This document shows positions 11,130-23,062 of a stretch of DNA of 64,000 nucleotides, piece by piece; positions within the stretch are counted from its first letter, which is position 1, and each line of letters opens with the position of its first letter. A program made the position numbers and the translations under genes. The notes under the pieces are model-generated. The model was given only the letters and a program-made list of their open reading frames with translations. It ran no database searches and was not told the DNA's origin. The stretch comes from Symsagittifera roscoffensis (lineage: Eukaryota > Xenacoelomorpha > Acoela > Convolutidae). The stretch covers positions 27,180,833 to 27,244,832 of the forward strand of contig NC_087062.1 of assembly GCF_963678635.1 (NCBI RefSeq). Reading direction: 5' to 3'.

Positions 11130-12000
11130 CGGCGAACCCCCCCCCCCCCCACAAATCGGAACTAAGAAAGCTAATGTTATGAAGTTTAGAGGAGCGATAC
11201 TAGAGATGATTTGACCCGGGCATACAAAAAACGGGACCCCTCAGACCCTTGGGGGGCAAGTGATAACGATCTCCGGAAGTGTAAATGGCTCTATCAGAAC
11301 TCGGTATCTAGCGGCGGTGTTGGGCTCAAATTCTACTATGTTGTAGGCCTTGTTGAGGGACGCTTAAGTTTGAGAACCCAGACCCCTAAGACCCCCTTTT
11401 CCGGTTTTATGCCCTAAGTAAACAAACCCACCCCTAACTTCCGGAAGTCGTTTCTCGGCCACCGATGAACGCAAGGAGCTGAAACTTGGTGGGATGATAG
11501 GTAGTGGCAAGATACATCTAGTATGATTTGAATCAAATCCGGAGGTTGAACCGGAAGCTATTAGCACTTGGAAAAACACCCCCTTAGACCGGAAGTAGGC
11601 AATTTACGCAAAATAATGAGCAAGGGCATACCAATTTTATTGCGGCAATGGACATAAGATACGGACCCCAAAAAAAGACACTCTGCGAGTGAAAACCCTC
11701 CGGTGACTCCTTCCGGTGTTAATAACCTTTTCACCGGGAAAAGTGATAATGGACCTTAGAAATGGGATAACTTGGGAAGTATTAACGGGATATGGATGAA
11801 ACTTGGTAGTTCGGCCCCCATGGGATACTGAACCCAAATATAGAAGTTTGACCCCGGTTGACCCCTGGATGACCTTAAGTTGACCTCTGGGCTTTTTGAC
11901 CCCAAAATTGCATGGAAAACCCCGAGATTAACACCGGAAAGTGGCGTATTTCTCAGCCCAACCCCTGGAAATGAGAATGGGTCACCTTAATAAGTTTGGG
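11130..12000. repeat. GC-richer decayed repeat with CCGGAAGT words
   Basis: This stretch is richer in G+C than its surroundings. CCGGAAGT or CCGGAAGC occurs about four times between 11275 and 11600. Phrases such as ACCCCTAAGACC and GACCCCTCAGACCC recur, and 11850-11920 holds several TTGACC words. The layout looks like a diverged tandem or composite repeat. Open frames at 11211-11417 and 11637-11837 have no motif. A C-run lies at about 11146-11160. Confidence 0.4.
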
Positions 12001-12861
12001 AGGAAAACTTAGATATTGGGAACTAGAGCAGAAGCTGATAGAGATAAAGCTTTTACATTGCAACCTTGGAGTAGTGGATTTAGTTTAAAGTGAAATTGGC
12101 AAACATTACGTTCAAATTAGCTTGGCGAATGCGCTATTAACAGAATATCAATTAGGGTAAAAGAAAAGTAGTCCCAGAGGAAATTGATAGTAATAGGACC
12201 GTAGCATGAGAGATAAGTTTCCTAAATAGTATGAACGGACGAGGATTTTACTTGGCTTTTCGGAGGTGACTTTTTGGTTTAATTCGACCCCTAATAGACG
12301 AACTACGTTCCCCTGATAGCTAGAAGGTCGGGATTGGAATAGAGTACAGATAGAAATTGTGGATGCCTGAAATAAATTAGCTACCCATAAAAAAGGTCTC
12401 TCCCTACCCCTGGGAGGTCGGAACTTTTACGGGATAATTAAAATAAAGACCTTGGGAGGATTACTGAGTAAACATAGCATGGTTTGGAGGTTGAGTTGAA
12501 CTCGAAAGCTGGAGTTCAAGAATTAGTTGATAAGAATCGTATGAAATTTGTTTGCTTGGTCAAATTGTGACAGCTACCGCATACTAGGTATCTAATAGGC
12601 GTGAAAAGATTGATAAAAAAACCGAAGTTGGCACGTGGCAGAGTTGACAGGGGAGGGATATAGCCTTAAAACATGTGCGGTCGGGTGATTTAGGCGGATG
12701 GCAGGACTGATAGGGAATGGCGCGACTTAATTAAAACTAAGTGTAAAGAAAGATAAAGAATTGGAGGGTACTGGAGAGCTTTTAAGAGTCAGAACAGTGT
12801 TAGCGACTACTAAAGGTGAATGGTTCTCAATCAGAGAAGAGAACAATTCTTGCTAGTGAGT

Positions 12862-12960
12862 GAGTTGCGCTGGAACCTGAGTTTAGTACCGGGTTGAGGC
12901 AGTTGTGCGAGCGAGTTGCGTTGGAACCCGAGTTTAGTACCGGGTTGAACTAGTTGTGTC
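12862..12960 (+). repeat. 51-bp tandem duplication
   Basis: Two near-identical copies start with GAGTTGCG(C/T)TGGAACC at 12862 and 12913, so the period is 51 bp. Confidence 0.7.
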
Positions 12961-13060
12961 GCTGCTCTGCTAGAGTAGGCGAGTTTTGAATCGAGTCAAC
13001 TAAAAATTGACGAGCGATTGAACGGAACGGGAAGTCTGAGTGTCCCACGCTATTACACGG

Positions 13061-13070
13061 TATAAAAAGG
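13061..13070 (+). promoter_or_regulatory. TATA box
   Basis: TATAAAAAGG on the plus strand is a strong match to the eukaryotic TATA consensus. No downstream gene was recognised, so it may belong to a repeat. Confidence 0.35.
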
Positions 13071-13140
13071 AGAAACTCTGCGGCAGTTGAGTAGATTGAA
13101 AGCGTGCTTAGAGGAGACGACTCCCCGGAAAAGAACCTAC

Positions 13141-13725
13141 ATCGACAAAACTTTCGAATTTTTTTTGAAAATCCGCAAACCCCACCCCCCCCCCTCGAGA
13201 ACATCCTAAAACCGCCCCTGGGTGAGACTGCAGTGCCTTTATCCCAATTAACATCACTTGAGCTTTAGATTGTGAGTCCTTTATCGGCACAACCACCGCT
13301 ATTCAACACAATTATTCTGCCAATTTACTATTATCATGCATCCAATGCTCCTTGTGTTTTTTTTACCTCGGCCATACTCAGGATACTAAGTTTCTCCAAG
13401 GACCAGAAAACTTTGTTGTTGCGTGCCAAATGTAAAACAGTGACTACTTCATATCAAATCTGTTTAGAAACAACTATACCCATCAAATTGCACTGATATT
13501 CAATTCTTCGGATTTTGTTGTGTTCACGTCCGATCACACTGAGGTAACGGAAGACGTTGATTGACGAATCAACTCCAGCAATTAACGAATATAATTTAGA
13601 AGAACACAACAATATCTTCCTGTAAATTTCTCAGGTGAAACATAACTTTAACGAGTCTCGTGTTGCCTCCAGTGCCATGGAAATGCAGTCATTATCCAAA
13701 TTTTAAAAAAGAGACTGTCACATAA
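13141..13725. other. No supported gene
   Basis: A C-run lies at about 13185-13196. Open frames up to 84 codons show no motif. I see nothing else to annotate. Confidence 0.5.
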
Positions 13726-13727
13726 GT

Positions 13728-14685
13728 AGATATATGCCCGGGATGACCGAAACTTCTTCTCGTACAATTTCCATATATGAGAAACTTCTTGTCATACAAT
13801 TCCATACGTACAGAAAATTGTATGAAATCTCTATGAAAAACATTTTTCCATATATGAAAAATGTATGATAGGTGTTTTTCCATTAACCAAAAAGTTTGAT
13901 TTTTTCTTTCTAAATTTATTTTCTGAAAAAATGTCGGTTGTGTTTGCAACCGAACACAAGTAACAAAGACCTTGGTTACTCAAAGCAACAAAGGTTGGAC
14001 GGGCTTTGTATTTACAATGCATAGAGAAGGACCTGGATTCGGCTGTCTTTCACAATTGATATAACAAAAGTAACAAACTTTTAATTTTTGGCAAAATTTT
14101 TCAATGGTGGTTATTTTAAACTTTTGAATTTTAAACTTTTGAATTTTTGAATTATCAGACATTGATCAAGGCATATATAAACACCCCATACAAAAGAAAT
14201 AAGAATTTTCAGCGTTCTTTGAAAAAAAATTAAGTCAAAAGAAAATAAAAGCCGATATTATCGTATCCAGGACTACTTTATGCACACCACAAATTAAATT
14301 TTGCATGCAAAATTTTTTTTTTTCGAAAAATGTTTGTTTGCGTACGAAATTCGATTTGCGGTTGAAAAAAATCAAAAAAAATTTTGGGCCAAATTTTCAA
14401 AATTACTTAAACTTTTTGTGTCGCCATCAAAAAAATGCCAGTCTTACAATTTCCATATATGGGAATTGTATGATAAGCATTTTTTTCAATAAAACGAAAA
14501 CCTCAATTTTTTATTACCAGACTGTTTTATAAGAATCAAACAGCCACAGAAATAAGTGTACATCTTTTTTCAACCATTTTTAGAAATTGATGAAAATTGT
14601 ATGACAAACATTTTTCCACAAACTTGATGTATGGAATTGTATGATAAGCATTTTCGGTGTATGGAGGTCAACCCGGGTGTCTGCA
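13728..14685. mobile_element. Inverted-repeat element with ATTGTATGAT(A/C) words
   Basis: The left end (from about 13735: GCCCGGGATGACC, then repeated CATACAATTTCCATATAT words) corresponds in reverse complement to the right end (ATGGAATTGTATGATAAGCA up to GGTCAACCCGGG near 14675). The similarity extends roughly 90 bp on each side with small gaps, giving an element of about 0.95 kb. Internal copies of the CATACAATTTCCATATATG word at 13786-13870 and 14450-14480 fold on themselves. This looks like a non-autonomous DNA element or foldback. No target duplication was recognised and exact ends are uncertain. Confidence 0.5.
13980..14162 (-). pseudogene. Short relic with a 2A-like NPGP motif
   Basis: This 60-codon frame contains CERQPNPGPS. 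The NPGP core matches ribosome-skipping 2A peptides, which end in NPG before a Pro and are found at the N-terminus of many non-LTR retrotransposon proteins. The upstream residues Glu-Arg-Gln-Pro differ from the usual Asp-Val/Ile-Glu-x, so it may be decayed or coincidental. No endonuclease or RT motif was seen nearby. Confidence 0.25.
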
Positions 14686-14825
14686 ATTACGATTCCGATG
14701 ATACTTCAAATACGCAAATGGTGAACCTGTTTTTATAAAGGAGCCAATGAATTCAAGAACAAATTATTACAAGCATAGTCCGGGCTTCGTTCAGCTACTG
14801 TTTTGAAAATATTGATCGTCTAATG

Positions 14826-15287
14826 GGGCCTTGGAGAACAAGCCGACGGGACTTCAAGCCGAAGGGACTTCAAGCCGAAATTGAAACTTTACACGCACCT
14901 CAAAACACAATTTTTTCATCTGTAAAACATTGCTTTTCAAAAATTTTGGCAAGTTTAGTCCATAATAAGCGATATTCATGACTATGCAACGTTTGTGATT
15001 GGCATCCGTAAATAATATCAGCCGGTTTTTCAAATGCAAAAATTATAAACATGATACATGAAAAATGCCTTCAATCATGTTTTACTTTTCATCTTTCCGA
15101 AACATCATTTGGAGGCTTAAATTAAAAGAAAACGCCAATAACTACTGAAAAAAGACCAGGAAATTCATTAATTCTTCAAAAAAGTTTTCAAATCAATCAT
15201 TTTTCACGACTTATGGAACTATTCGGCTTGAAGTCCCTGGTTTTACGATTCGGCTTGAAGTCCCGTCGGCTTGATGTCCGGCACCCC
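14826..15287. mobile_element. 462-bp MITE with long subrepeated TIRs and 8-bp target duplication
   Basis: GTCTAATG occurs at 14818-14825 and 15288-15295, directly at the two ends. The ends read GGGCCTTGGAGAACAAGCC and, in reverse complement from the right, GGGGTGCCGGACATCAAGCC. Each terminal repeat holds two or more copies of GGGACTTCAAGCCGAA (left 14848-14880; right 15220-15280, inverted). The interior is AT-rich and non-coding. An 8-bp duplication is typical of hAT and P-type transposases; one more matching base (C) leaves 9 bp, as in Mutator, possible. No transposase is present. Confidence 0.85.
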
Positions 15288-15295
15288 GTCTAATG

Positions 15296-16211
15296 ATATG
15301 AAAAAGTATGTTTTGGTTTTCTTGTGAAAAAAATTCAATTTATCCTGGAATTGGCTGTTGAACAAAAATGTGGCAAAAAAGAATATGATGCTTGTGGATG
15401 ATATCTCCATACCTAGAATGGAGAAGCACTTCAAATTACAAGTCTTAAGGGTTTGACCAACAGGGGGGGGGGATTTATAGTACTCAAACGTTTTAATACG
15501 GAAACGTATTTTATAAGCTAAGAAAGACATCTAATCGCTTTGGGCTCCAATGATATATATTTCCAACCAACAGAAATTTGCAAAATTTGAGAGTACTACT
15601 ATTATTGGAGTTCATATTGAAACGGCCATACATCAATGGTATAAGATCAAAGAATTGCTGCGCTATAATTTGTCGATCATTAGAACAAACAAGACTGCTC
15701 GTATCAGGGCAAAGCCCTGAATGTTCCGACTGCCTTCTAAGGTTTATGGAGCAGTAATAACATTAGAAAAATTAAATGTAATTAAATAATATGAATTTTT
15801 TTTTCTTCAAAAATGTGAATTTTTTTTTTAAAATCATCCCCTCACGCACCATTTAAAGTACAAAAGAATAAATATCACTCCTTGTTACAAATTAATTATG
15901 GCAAATAAGCTTCCTTCAACCAATTTGGAACGATTTCTGAGTCGGATTAAATCTCTGCTTACGCGTTAATAGCGCAAAAAAAGCGCGTTAATTGTCGCAA
16001 AATGGCCAGAATGGCAATATTTGAACCCCCATAATTTTAGAAAAAATGATCAAAGTTGAAATATCTTTTCAAATTTAAGCTCAGAGTAACAATACTTTTT
16101 GAATGATATAAAAAAAATTCATCAAAAATGGCTAGTTAAAAAGTCGAAATTTGTCTGAAGAGAAAAAACCCACCCCTAGCACAAATATTCTGAGTTATGA
16201 CCCTCTGGTTA
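15296..16211. other. AT-rich stretch, no supported gene
   Basis: A G-run is at about 15464-15472 and a small palindromic word CAGGGCAAAGCCCTG at about 15706-15720. No coding region is seen. Confidence 0.5.
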
Positions 16212-16430
16212 TACTCATAGAGTAATTTCAGATAAGGTACACCATCTGTTCATCACGCTATCATATTTTCGGCCGGATAGATTCGTGCAACTTCTTAGTC
16301 AAATACCAATCTTAATCTTACTCTTATATCTCAATAGATCTATTGTATACTGGTTTTTGCGTAATAGTTCTTGGATTTTTATCCAGATTGAGAACAACTG
16401 TGGTCTAAGATTTATTCAAACTGTCTTGGT
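16212..16430 (+). repeat. Dispersed repeat, copy at 47070-47275
   Basis: Starting at TACTCATAGAGTAATTTCAG, about 200 bp is similar in the same orientation to 47070-47275. Shared blocks include CAATCTTAATCTTACTCTTA (with one change) and TTTATCCAG. In the second copy it continues into the 47299-47341 repeat. The two copies lie 31 kb apart. Open frame 16285-16479 is a by-product. Confidence 0.7.
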
Positions 16431-16599
16431 ACTGAAAATACAAGTAGTTTCAGCATTTACAAATAAGTTTCAATGTTAGAGATGGAATATGATTGCTTGG
16501 TAGTAATTTTTCATAAAGATAGCGAATTATTTTTATGTCCTATTATAAATACTAGTTTAGAACTGGTTCCACCCATTCGGCGTTTAGAGAGTTTTTTAA

Positions 16600-19224
16600 G
16601 TTTAATTGTTTTTATTTTTTTCTGAAGTTGTGAGCAGTGACTTCTTGAAGAGGGGGGAGATTTAGTTGTTTGTGTTAGATGGAAGCAGATTGTTTCGTTT
16701 GTGTTTCAAAGTGGGTCTCGTTGATCGGTGGTGGTCTTAGGTGCTTTTGTCAAGACTTCTGATCGATACAATGAGGTCTTGATTTCGTTAAGTTTAAGAG
16801 CAACATTACGTGCAGGGTGAAAATTGAATTTTCTGTGTGAAGTGCCAAGTGACTAGGATCTGTATGTGAAGTCAACATTGAGATGGCCATTGGTCTGTTT
16901 CAATGGTTTTCCTTTGCTGCGATGTTGGGTATATACTCAAAACACTTGAGGGTCGGGACTACGGCCACAAACCGTTTAGATTTGCCATTCCAGGGTTGAA
17001 ATGTAGTCTAGGTGTCATCTTCTTTGCTGCTCGTTCCTGGGGCTCTAAGAAATCTCTACATACTGCATTATATGTTTACATCTTGTTAGTTTAGTTTTTT
17101 AGTTATGATTTGTTATTAGTTGTTATCGCAAAATGTTTTATTTTAAATTGGTTATTTTAAACAGTCGCTCACTCTAGAGCAACTCTCATCAAAAGTAGAA
17201 ATTGGGTCACAAAACGTGGCGGTAGCGCGGTGGGTTAGGCTGGCTATAGACCATGCTCAGGACGTCCCTCTCGTTCGTGAGGCCAGGAGTGGGCTAAAGT
17301 TTTATGGTCTCTTTGTGCAGAGTCTTTTTAAGTGTTCAACTGTTTGTGACATTGTAACATGTTTTTCTCTTTTTTGTTTTGGTTGTGTCCTTTTCCAAAA
17401 ATTGAATCATTTGTTTAGGGTTGTTTTCCGACTTTTTTGTGTTTTATTTTGTTTTAATACAACTTGAAAGTGGTTTTCAAAAGAAAAATGTATCCAGTTT
17501 TAATCGGAGTTTAACGCGCGTTGAGTACCATCGGACTTTCTTTCTTAGTCATGCTGTTAGTTTGAGGTTTTGTGGCTTTCCTGGGGTAAGGGTTGTAAGG
17601 GTCGTATTGAGGTTTTGTGGCGTTTCTGGGGTAAGGGTCGTATGGGTTTGGGAAGGTTTATAACTCCTTCCCAACCGGGTTGAAGGAAAGTTAGAAACGT
17701 GTTAAAACAAAGTTGAGTTGTTTTGAGTGAAAGTTAAAAACTTGAAATTCATTACTTAAACAATTCTTCGTGGGCAAACGGTGCGATTGTGGAAAGAGTA
17801 TGTGGTTATTGTGTGATTGAAGAACTCAAACTTATAAAAGAAGCGTCCTGTAAAAAGGTTAGTACTGTCAATTTATTTGCATTTTCTTTTGGATAAATTT
17901 ACAGTTTTTATTAATTTATCGCAGCGGAACTTTAATTTTATGAATATATTGTTTTTGAAAATGAAGAAATTACTGCTTCAAATATATACTGCAATTTGTT
18001 AACTTGAGTTTGAAAAATTCATAGAAATAAGTTTTGATTTTTATTTGCCTTTTTTTGTTTAGATGTATAAATGGTGAAAATCAAAAAAGAAAATGGAACA
18101 TATTTATAGAATGGTTATTATGTTTTGAATTTTTAAGTGAAAGTTTAAAATTATACTTACAAGGGATTGTCGTCGGCAAAAAATCCATTTGGGAAATTAG
18201 TGTTAATAGTGTGTGATGATGTGAAGAGTTTAGCAAGCATGCGGATGACGATTTTAGTATGAAGGAAAGGCCAAAGCAGCTCGAGTGCTCGGATGATGTT
18301 GTGTTCTTTATTACTGAGTGAGAATTCGCATGATGTGTTTTCAATGAGTTTATATAATTTATGATTGTATATTTATTTTGTGAATGTATTCTAGAACGTG
18401 GACTTCGGTGGGCTCTATATATTCATGGGCGATGATTAGTGGGCGAGACCTTTTGACGTCAAATGATTTGGTTAGTGGGCAGAATATATACATTGTGTTT
18501 TATGGGGTCGTAATTTCGAAGGGTGCCGTGGATGTTAGTGATTTTAATACAAAAGGTGAAATTTAGGAAATGCGATGATGTATATTTAGAATTAATAAAA
18601 GCGAATCTATGTTGTGGGTTTTGAGCTGGTGTGTTAGTCATGTAGTGGCGTTGAATAAATAGATAGTAAGTTTATGTGTGGGTTAGTTTTGTGCGTAACA
18701 TTATCTGGTGTGAACAGTGCAAGTCACGTTCTTTTGGTGTTAAGGAATGAAAAGTGAGCGAAAAGTGAATAAAGTTAAGGAAATATGAATCATAAGCTAA
18801 AATGTTTTTTAGCGCTGTAGAAATATATTTATCATTTTCTTAATACATGCTGTTAGTTACAAATAAATATTCGGATTTTATGAAACATTTCTATGTTAAT
18901 TGAGGGTTAGTGTCTTCGTTTTCTTCTATAATTGTATCTTCCATGTGTCGTGCAATTGCGTGATCGTAGTGGTTAATGGAGAATCTTTTAGCTTTTTGTG
19001 CAACAATTTTATATAGTGTTTGTGTTCGTCCTAAGGTTGTGAATTGTTTTTCATGCAGTGCGTTAGTTAATTTGAGTAATTGGGATTATCAAGTTCCATT
19101 GTCTTCTGGATTATTATACAAAGTGAGTGCTAAGGGGTTTGTGAAGTGATAGTGAGATGTCCAAGATAGTGATGGGAGCAGGCTATTTTCATTTACGTAA
19201 TTCAGTTGGTTTTCATTAGTGCTC
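16600..19224. other. G+T-rich stretch, possible terminal region of the giant element
   Basis: No coding motif is seen. A tandem duplication of 45 bp period containing GAGGTTTTGTGGC and GGGGTAAGGGT starts at 17564 and 17609. TTATAAAAG at about 17834 resembles a TATA box. A purine run, AAGAGGGGGGAGA at about 16647-16660, resembles a plus-strand polypurine tract but lies on the strand opposite to the coding sense. Open frames here are chance. Confidence 0.4.
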
Positions 19225-22200
19225 TTATACGTGTATTGTGGGAAACAAGGTAAATATATCTAAGAAATTCTTTCGTAGTAGTGTGCTTCGGGCATTCAAG
19301 TGTTTTTTTTCTAATACTCGGTGGGATCGGGTTTCGTCTATGGTGAAGGTTGGGTTGGATGATTCGGAAGAGGAAAAGGAGTGTGCTAAATTATGAATTG
19401 TTAGTGTGTTATTGTGTTGAAGCTGTTGTTGCAAGTTTATGAAATTATTAAGCTCATATTCTAGTTCTTCAGTGACGGGGCTGGAAGCGTCGGATTGATC
19501 ACTCGTCATAGGGTAGAAGTTTGGGGTTGCATCTGTGTAGGAGGAGCGGCTGGCTAATGATCCTCGGGAGTCTGAGTCTGGATAGGCTGCAATGGGGTGG
19601 CGAAAAAGTGGACAGGCTGGGCTCGGAGTTCTGGAATTCATCCGGGGTGTCAATGTCTGAATTATTAAACTATGAAATGGTTTTTAAAACAGTGTTTATG
19701 GAATCATCAGAAACTATGCGTGGTGAAATAGTGGTGAATGATGGCAATAGGGAATAGGTAAGTTCAGAAAGGGAAGTACGTTAAGATTGGCGTTGGAGGT
19801 TGGATGGGTAAGAAAGGGAGCGGTCCAGGGATCCAACTTGCCGGCTCATCGTGCGATAAAAAGCTGGTTGTTCTGAGAATTAAAATTGGTGGTATGTGGC
19901 TGTTCGATGATCTGTTGATATGTGTCATCTATGTTTGGTTGATGGACTACTATTTGTGAAACTGGGTGTTGTGGATAGTCATGACTTGAAGAGGTGTGCT
20001 CTGTTATCGGTGCATGTCTATAGTTTCGTGGTACTAAAGTCAATCAGTGGTTATTTTTTTGAAAATTTTGTAACCATGGTGCAGTGGTGCTATGTTCTTA
20101 TTGTTTTGTAAATTATCGTATGTATTTAGCGCGGTTGATAATTTTTTGTTAATTTCACTTTTTGAGCGTCTAAAAGGATTTTTTTAATTGAGGGTGAAAG
20201 TATTCCAAAAAATCCTGCAATAAATATGCGTGCTACGCTTGCTTGTTTGTTTGATTGTGTGTGTACAGCGCATATGTTGTATATTCCTTTTAATAATGAG
20301 AAAAAAAATCCTAAAAAATTGAACATTGCATATAAGAAAGTTAATCTTTCTAAGTTGTAATAGGGCCATCCATTAAAGCAAGAATTTCATTTTTTAGGTT
20401 ATTAAAACTAAAAAAACTTATGGGGGAATAATCTTGTGGACGATATTTTTCGCCGTTTAAAAAGATATATTCCTTTATATCCTTAAATGTCCGTCTTGTG
20501 CGTAGATGGCAAAAAATCCTGCGGTTTCGGCAAGTTTTCCTAAATTTTGATCTATTAATTGTCTTTGGATTGTGTCCATTTTCGTTAGGAGTTCTTGAAA
20601 TTGTTGTGTTCGGATGTGATGTTGTATGTCTGATCTTGAATATATACATATGGATTGTAGATCTATATTTTAGTTACGTGCAATAGCTCTGATGCTTACT
20701 GTTGAACAATTTTTTAATGGTCGCATAAGAGCAGGATATGAGGTGAGAAGATAGTATTTAACTTCATCTGGATTTAGCTGTACAGCATTGTGGCTTTTTT
20801 CAAATCCACATGGTACGGCTGAAGCCAAAAATATGTGCGTCTGGAGAGTGTGTCTACAAAATGTGCTTTATTTTTATAGAATATAAGTATTCTTTTGTAT
20901 CATCGTTTGTCTTCAAAAACTTATAACGTTGATACTTTTTAGAGCATGTGTATTACCATAGTATGTTTCCTTCGTAGTCGATAAAATTCGATCTGATTCC
21001 TGATAATAAATATCATGCATACAATATTTTTATTACTGCTAAAGCAAGTGATTGTATGTTTGTGTTTGTTCTAGTTCGCATAAATGATGTAGTGTTTCTA
21101 GTTCTGATAATGACATTTCTTGAAATATTCTGCTTACTGTTTAATCCAATTTCATAACTAAAGGATGTCATAGTGAATTGCGCTAAATTAAGTATTGTTC
21201 ATCAGTGATCGTTCTTGTAAACGTGTGCGGCCTTTATCTTGCGGACGAAGTTTTCCACCAACAATTCTGTTTTTCAGAAATGTTACTGGGATGTATGAGT
21301 TTTTGTCGCTTTAACTTTTATATGTCTGAGTTGGGTCAATATTTAATTTTCCAATTTTCATGTCGAAACTTCTTTCATATTTGACAAATTTTTCGGAATA
21401 TTTTTTTTTATATAGTTGAGTTTTGTATTTGCAGGCGACTTCAGTTTCGGGATATACTTGAAAACGTTTTAATTCGTTTTCTATTCCGTCAATATTTTTC
21501 TATTGTTGATTGTTTTGTCGTATTTTGTCAGAGATGAATTGGTCGAAGAGGATTGATTCGATGAAGTATTTTTGATGAAAATTAATCGTTCTTGCGTGAA
21601 TCTTTGCAACTAGAAATGTTGTAAATGTGTCTTCAGGGAACCAAACGATGGTAGCCTGTGTGGGTGTGGTAGGATCACAATATCCTCGGTCATTTTTACA
21701 AGGTAAGTGTATTCCTTGACATATTATTGTGTCATCTTTTGAATCTCGTGTTAGTAATATTTTTTCTAATTGATTTTTTCAATCAAAAGACGTTGTTTCC
21801 TGATATCCTTTTTTTGTTTCTGCTTTGCAATTTGAAGGGTTATTTATTGCAATATGTGGTTTTGAGTTTTTATCGCGTAAATCATATGTTAAACGTCTGT
21901 GTACGCCGTGTAATGGATATTTATCGTCTAATGTTATGTGTCCTTGGTATCTTTCTAGTTCGACTTGATGTCCTGCGTCTGGGAATACCTGAAAATTTAC
22001 TAATTTTTGGTTTGTTTCTTTTTTTTTGTGGTTAGTTTTAATCGTCTTAGTTCATGTTTACAATCGTCTTAGTTCATTTTGATAATTGTCAGTGTTTAGA
22101 TGTAGAAGTCGTTCAATATTGATTTGGTAGAAAGATTCAAGATGGAGTTTTTTTTGTTTCCAATGGAGACTTGGGAATAAAGAACTTTTTTCTCCGAGAA

Positions 22201-23062
22201 TTTTGCTGTGAAATTGTATCCTGTTAAGGTTGTAGCTCGGGCTTTCAAATAAATTGTTGCTGTTATATTTGTTGTTTCTATTTCTTGTGGCTCCGATTCG
22301 CATTGAGCTACTTAATTTATTGCGTACTTCTGTAGTGTTTTTCACCTTTTTCTTCGCAATCGTAATGCGTAACCAATAAGTCTTGTGGTCCTGTTTGGTG
22401 GGGGGTGGTGAAAGGATTTTTATGTGATGTTGGTTTTATAGAACAAAGGGACAAATGGAATAAGAATTAAGGGGAAAAGGATGAGAAGAGAAATTATTAT
22501 CAAGAAAACACAAAAACACATGTGTATAATAGTCCTGAAAATGGATTGTAGAATGCTATGAAGCCAAGTGTCTTTTTTGTATATCTATCGTTTTAATAGA
22601 TAAGTTCTGCTGTTAAAAATGGGGGTGGTTAAAATTGAGCTGTGATGTTTGGTCTTGCTAGAGATAGAGGGTGATGTACTAAATGTTTTATTTTTTTTTG
22701 TGATTTCAAATTCGAGTGTTCAATTTACCTTGTCTCAAAATTTTTATATTTTGTTCTTGAATGTCTTTGTGAAAGTCGTGTCTGTATTGTTATCTGTTGA
22801 GTGCCCAATTATGTAATCTGTGGTTGTCAAGATGTTGACCAAATAAGGGAGGGGATGCTACCAATGTATTCCAATCTAATCGTAGAGGTATATTATCTAA
22901 TCTTTGGTCTATATTTGTAGGGAAATATAGTGGAAATGGTGTGGTTGGAGTTTGACTTATTTTTGAAGGTGTTGAAGGTAGTGATATGGTTTCTGGTAGT
23001 GACAAGGATGTATCCGATGAAATATCTATTTGGTCATTTTGTTGGGTATCAGTTGGAAACAC
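19225..23062 (-). pseudogene. Third ORF of the giant element, possible envelope
   Basis: Downstream of integrase the minus strand carries about 3.8 kb of fragmentary coding sequence. It starts with a Thr/Pro/Ser-rich part (22790-23062). A Cys-bearing ectodomain-like part follows at about 21200-22050, with words such as IICQGIHLPCKND and TQATIVWFPEDT. Next are a heptad-like helix near 20520-20600 and two hydrophobic stretches (20126-20326). It ends in a Ser/Thr-rich tail (19225-19653, 142 codons). This order resembles a class I-type surface glycoprotein with fusion subunit and cytoplasmic tail, and the position matches env of errantivirus-like elements. No homologous family was recognised, so envelope is an inference. 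Stops, frameshifts and an 18-G run (23113-23130) show decay. Confidence 0.4.

Larger units (their letters stand above)
12001..13140. other. Possible solo LTR or promoter-bearing repeat
   Basis: No gene is supported. A tandem duplication of 51 bp period (12862-12960) contains TTTAGTACCGGGTTGA twice. Downstream a good TATA box, TATAAAAAGG, lies at 13061-13070, followed by a GC-richer stretch with AGTTGAGTAG. In LTR elements a TATA box and a start site lie like this, but I found no partner LTR in the window. Confidence 0.3.

Noticed and set aside
16640-17900. Plus-strand LTR with polypurine tract and TATA box
   Set aside because: The purine run and TATA-like word are suggestive, but no partner LTR was found at 33 kb or elsewhere in the window.
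20126-22345. Named viral glycoprotein family for the third ORF
   Set aside because: Only general features (Cys-rich ectodomain, heptads, hydrophobic segments) are visible, so a named family would be a guess.
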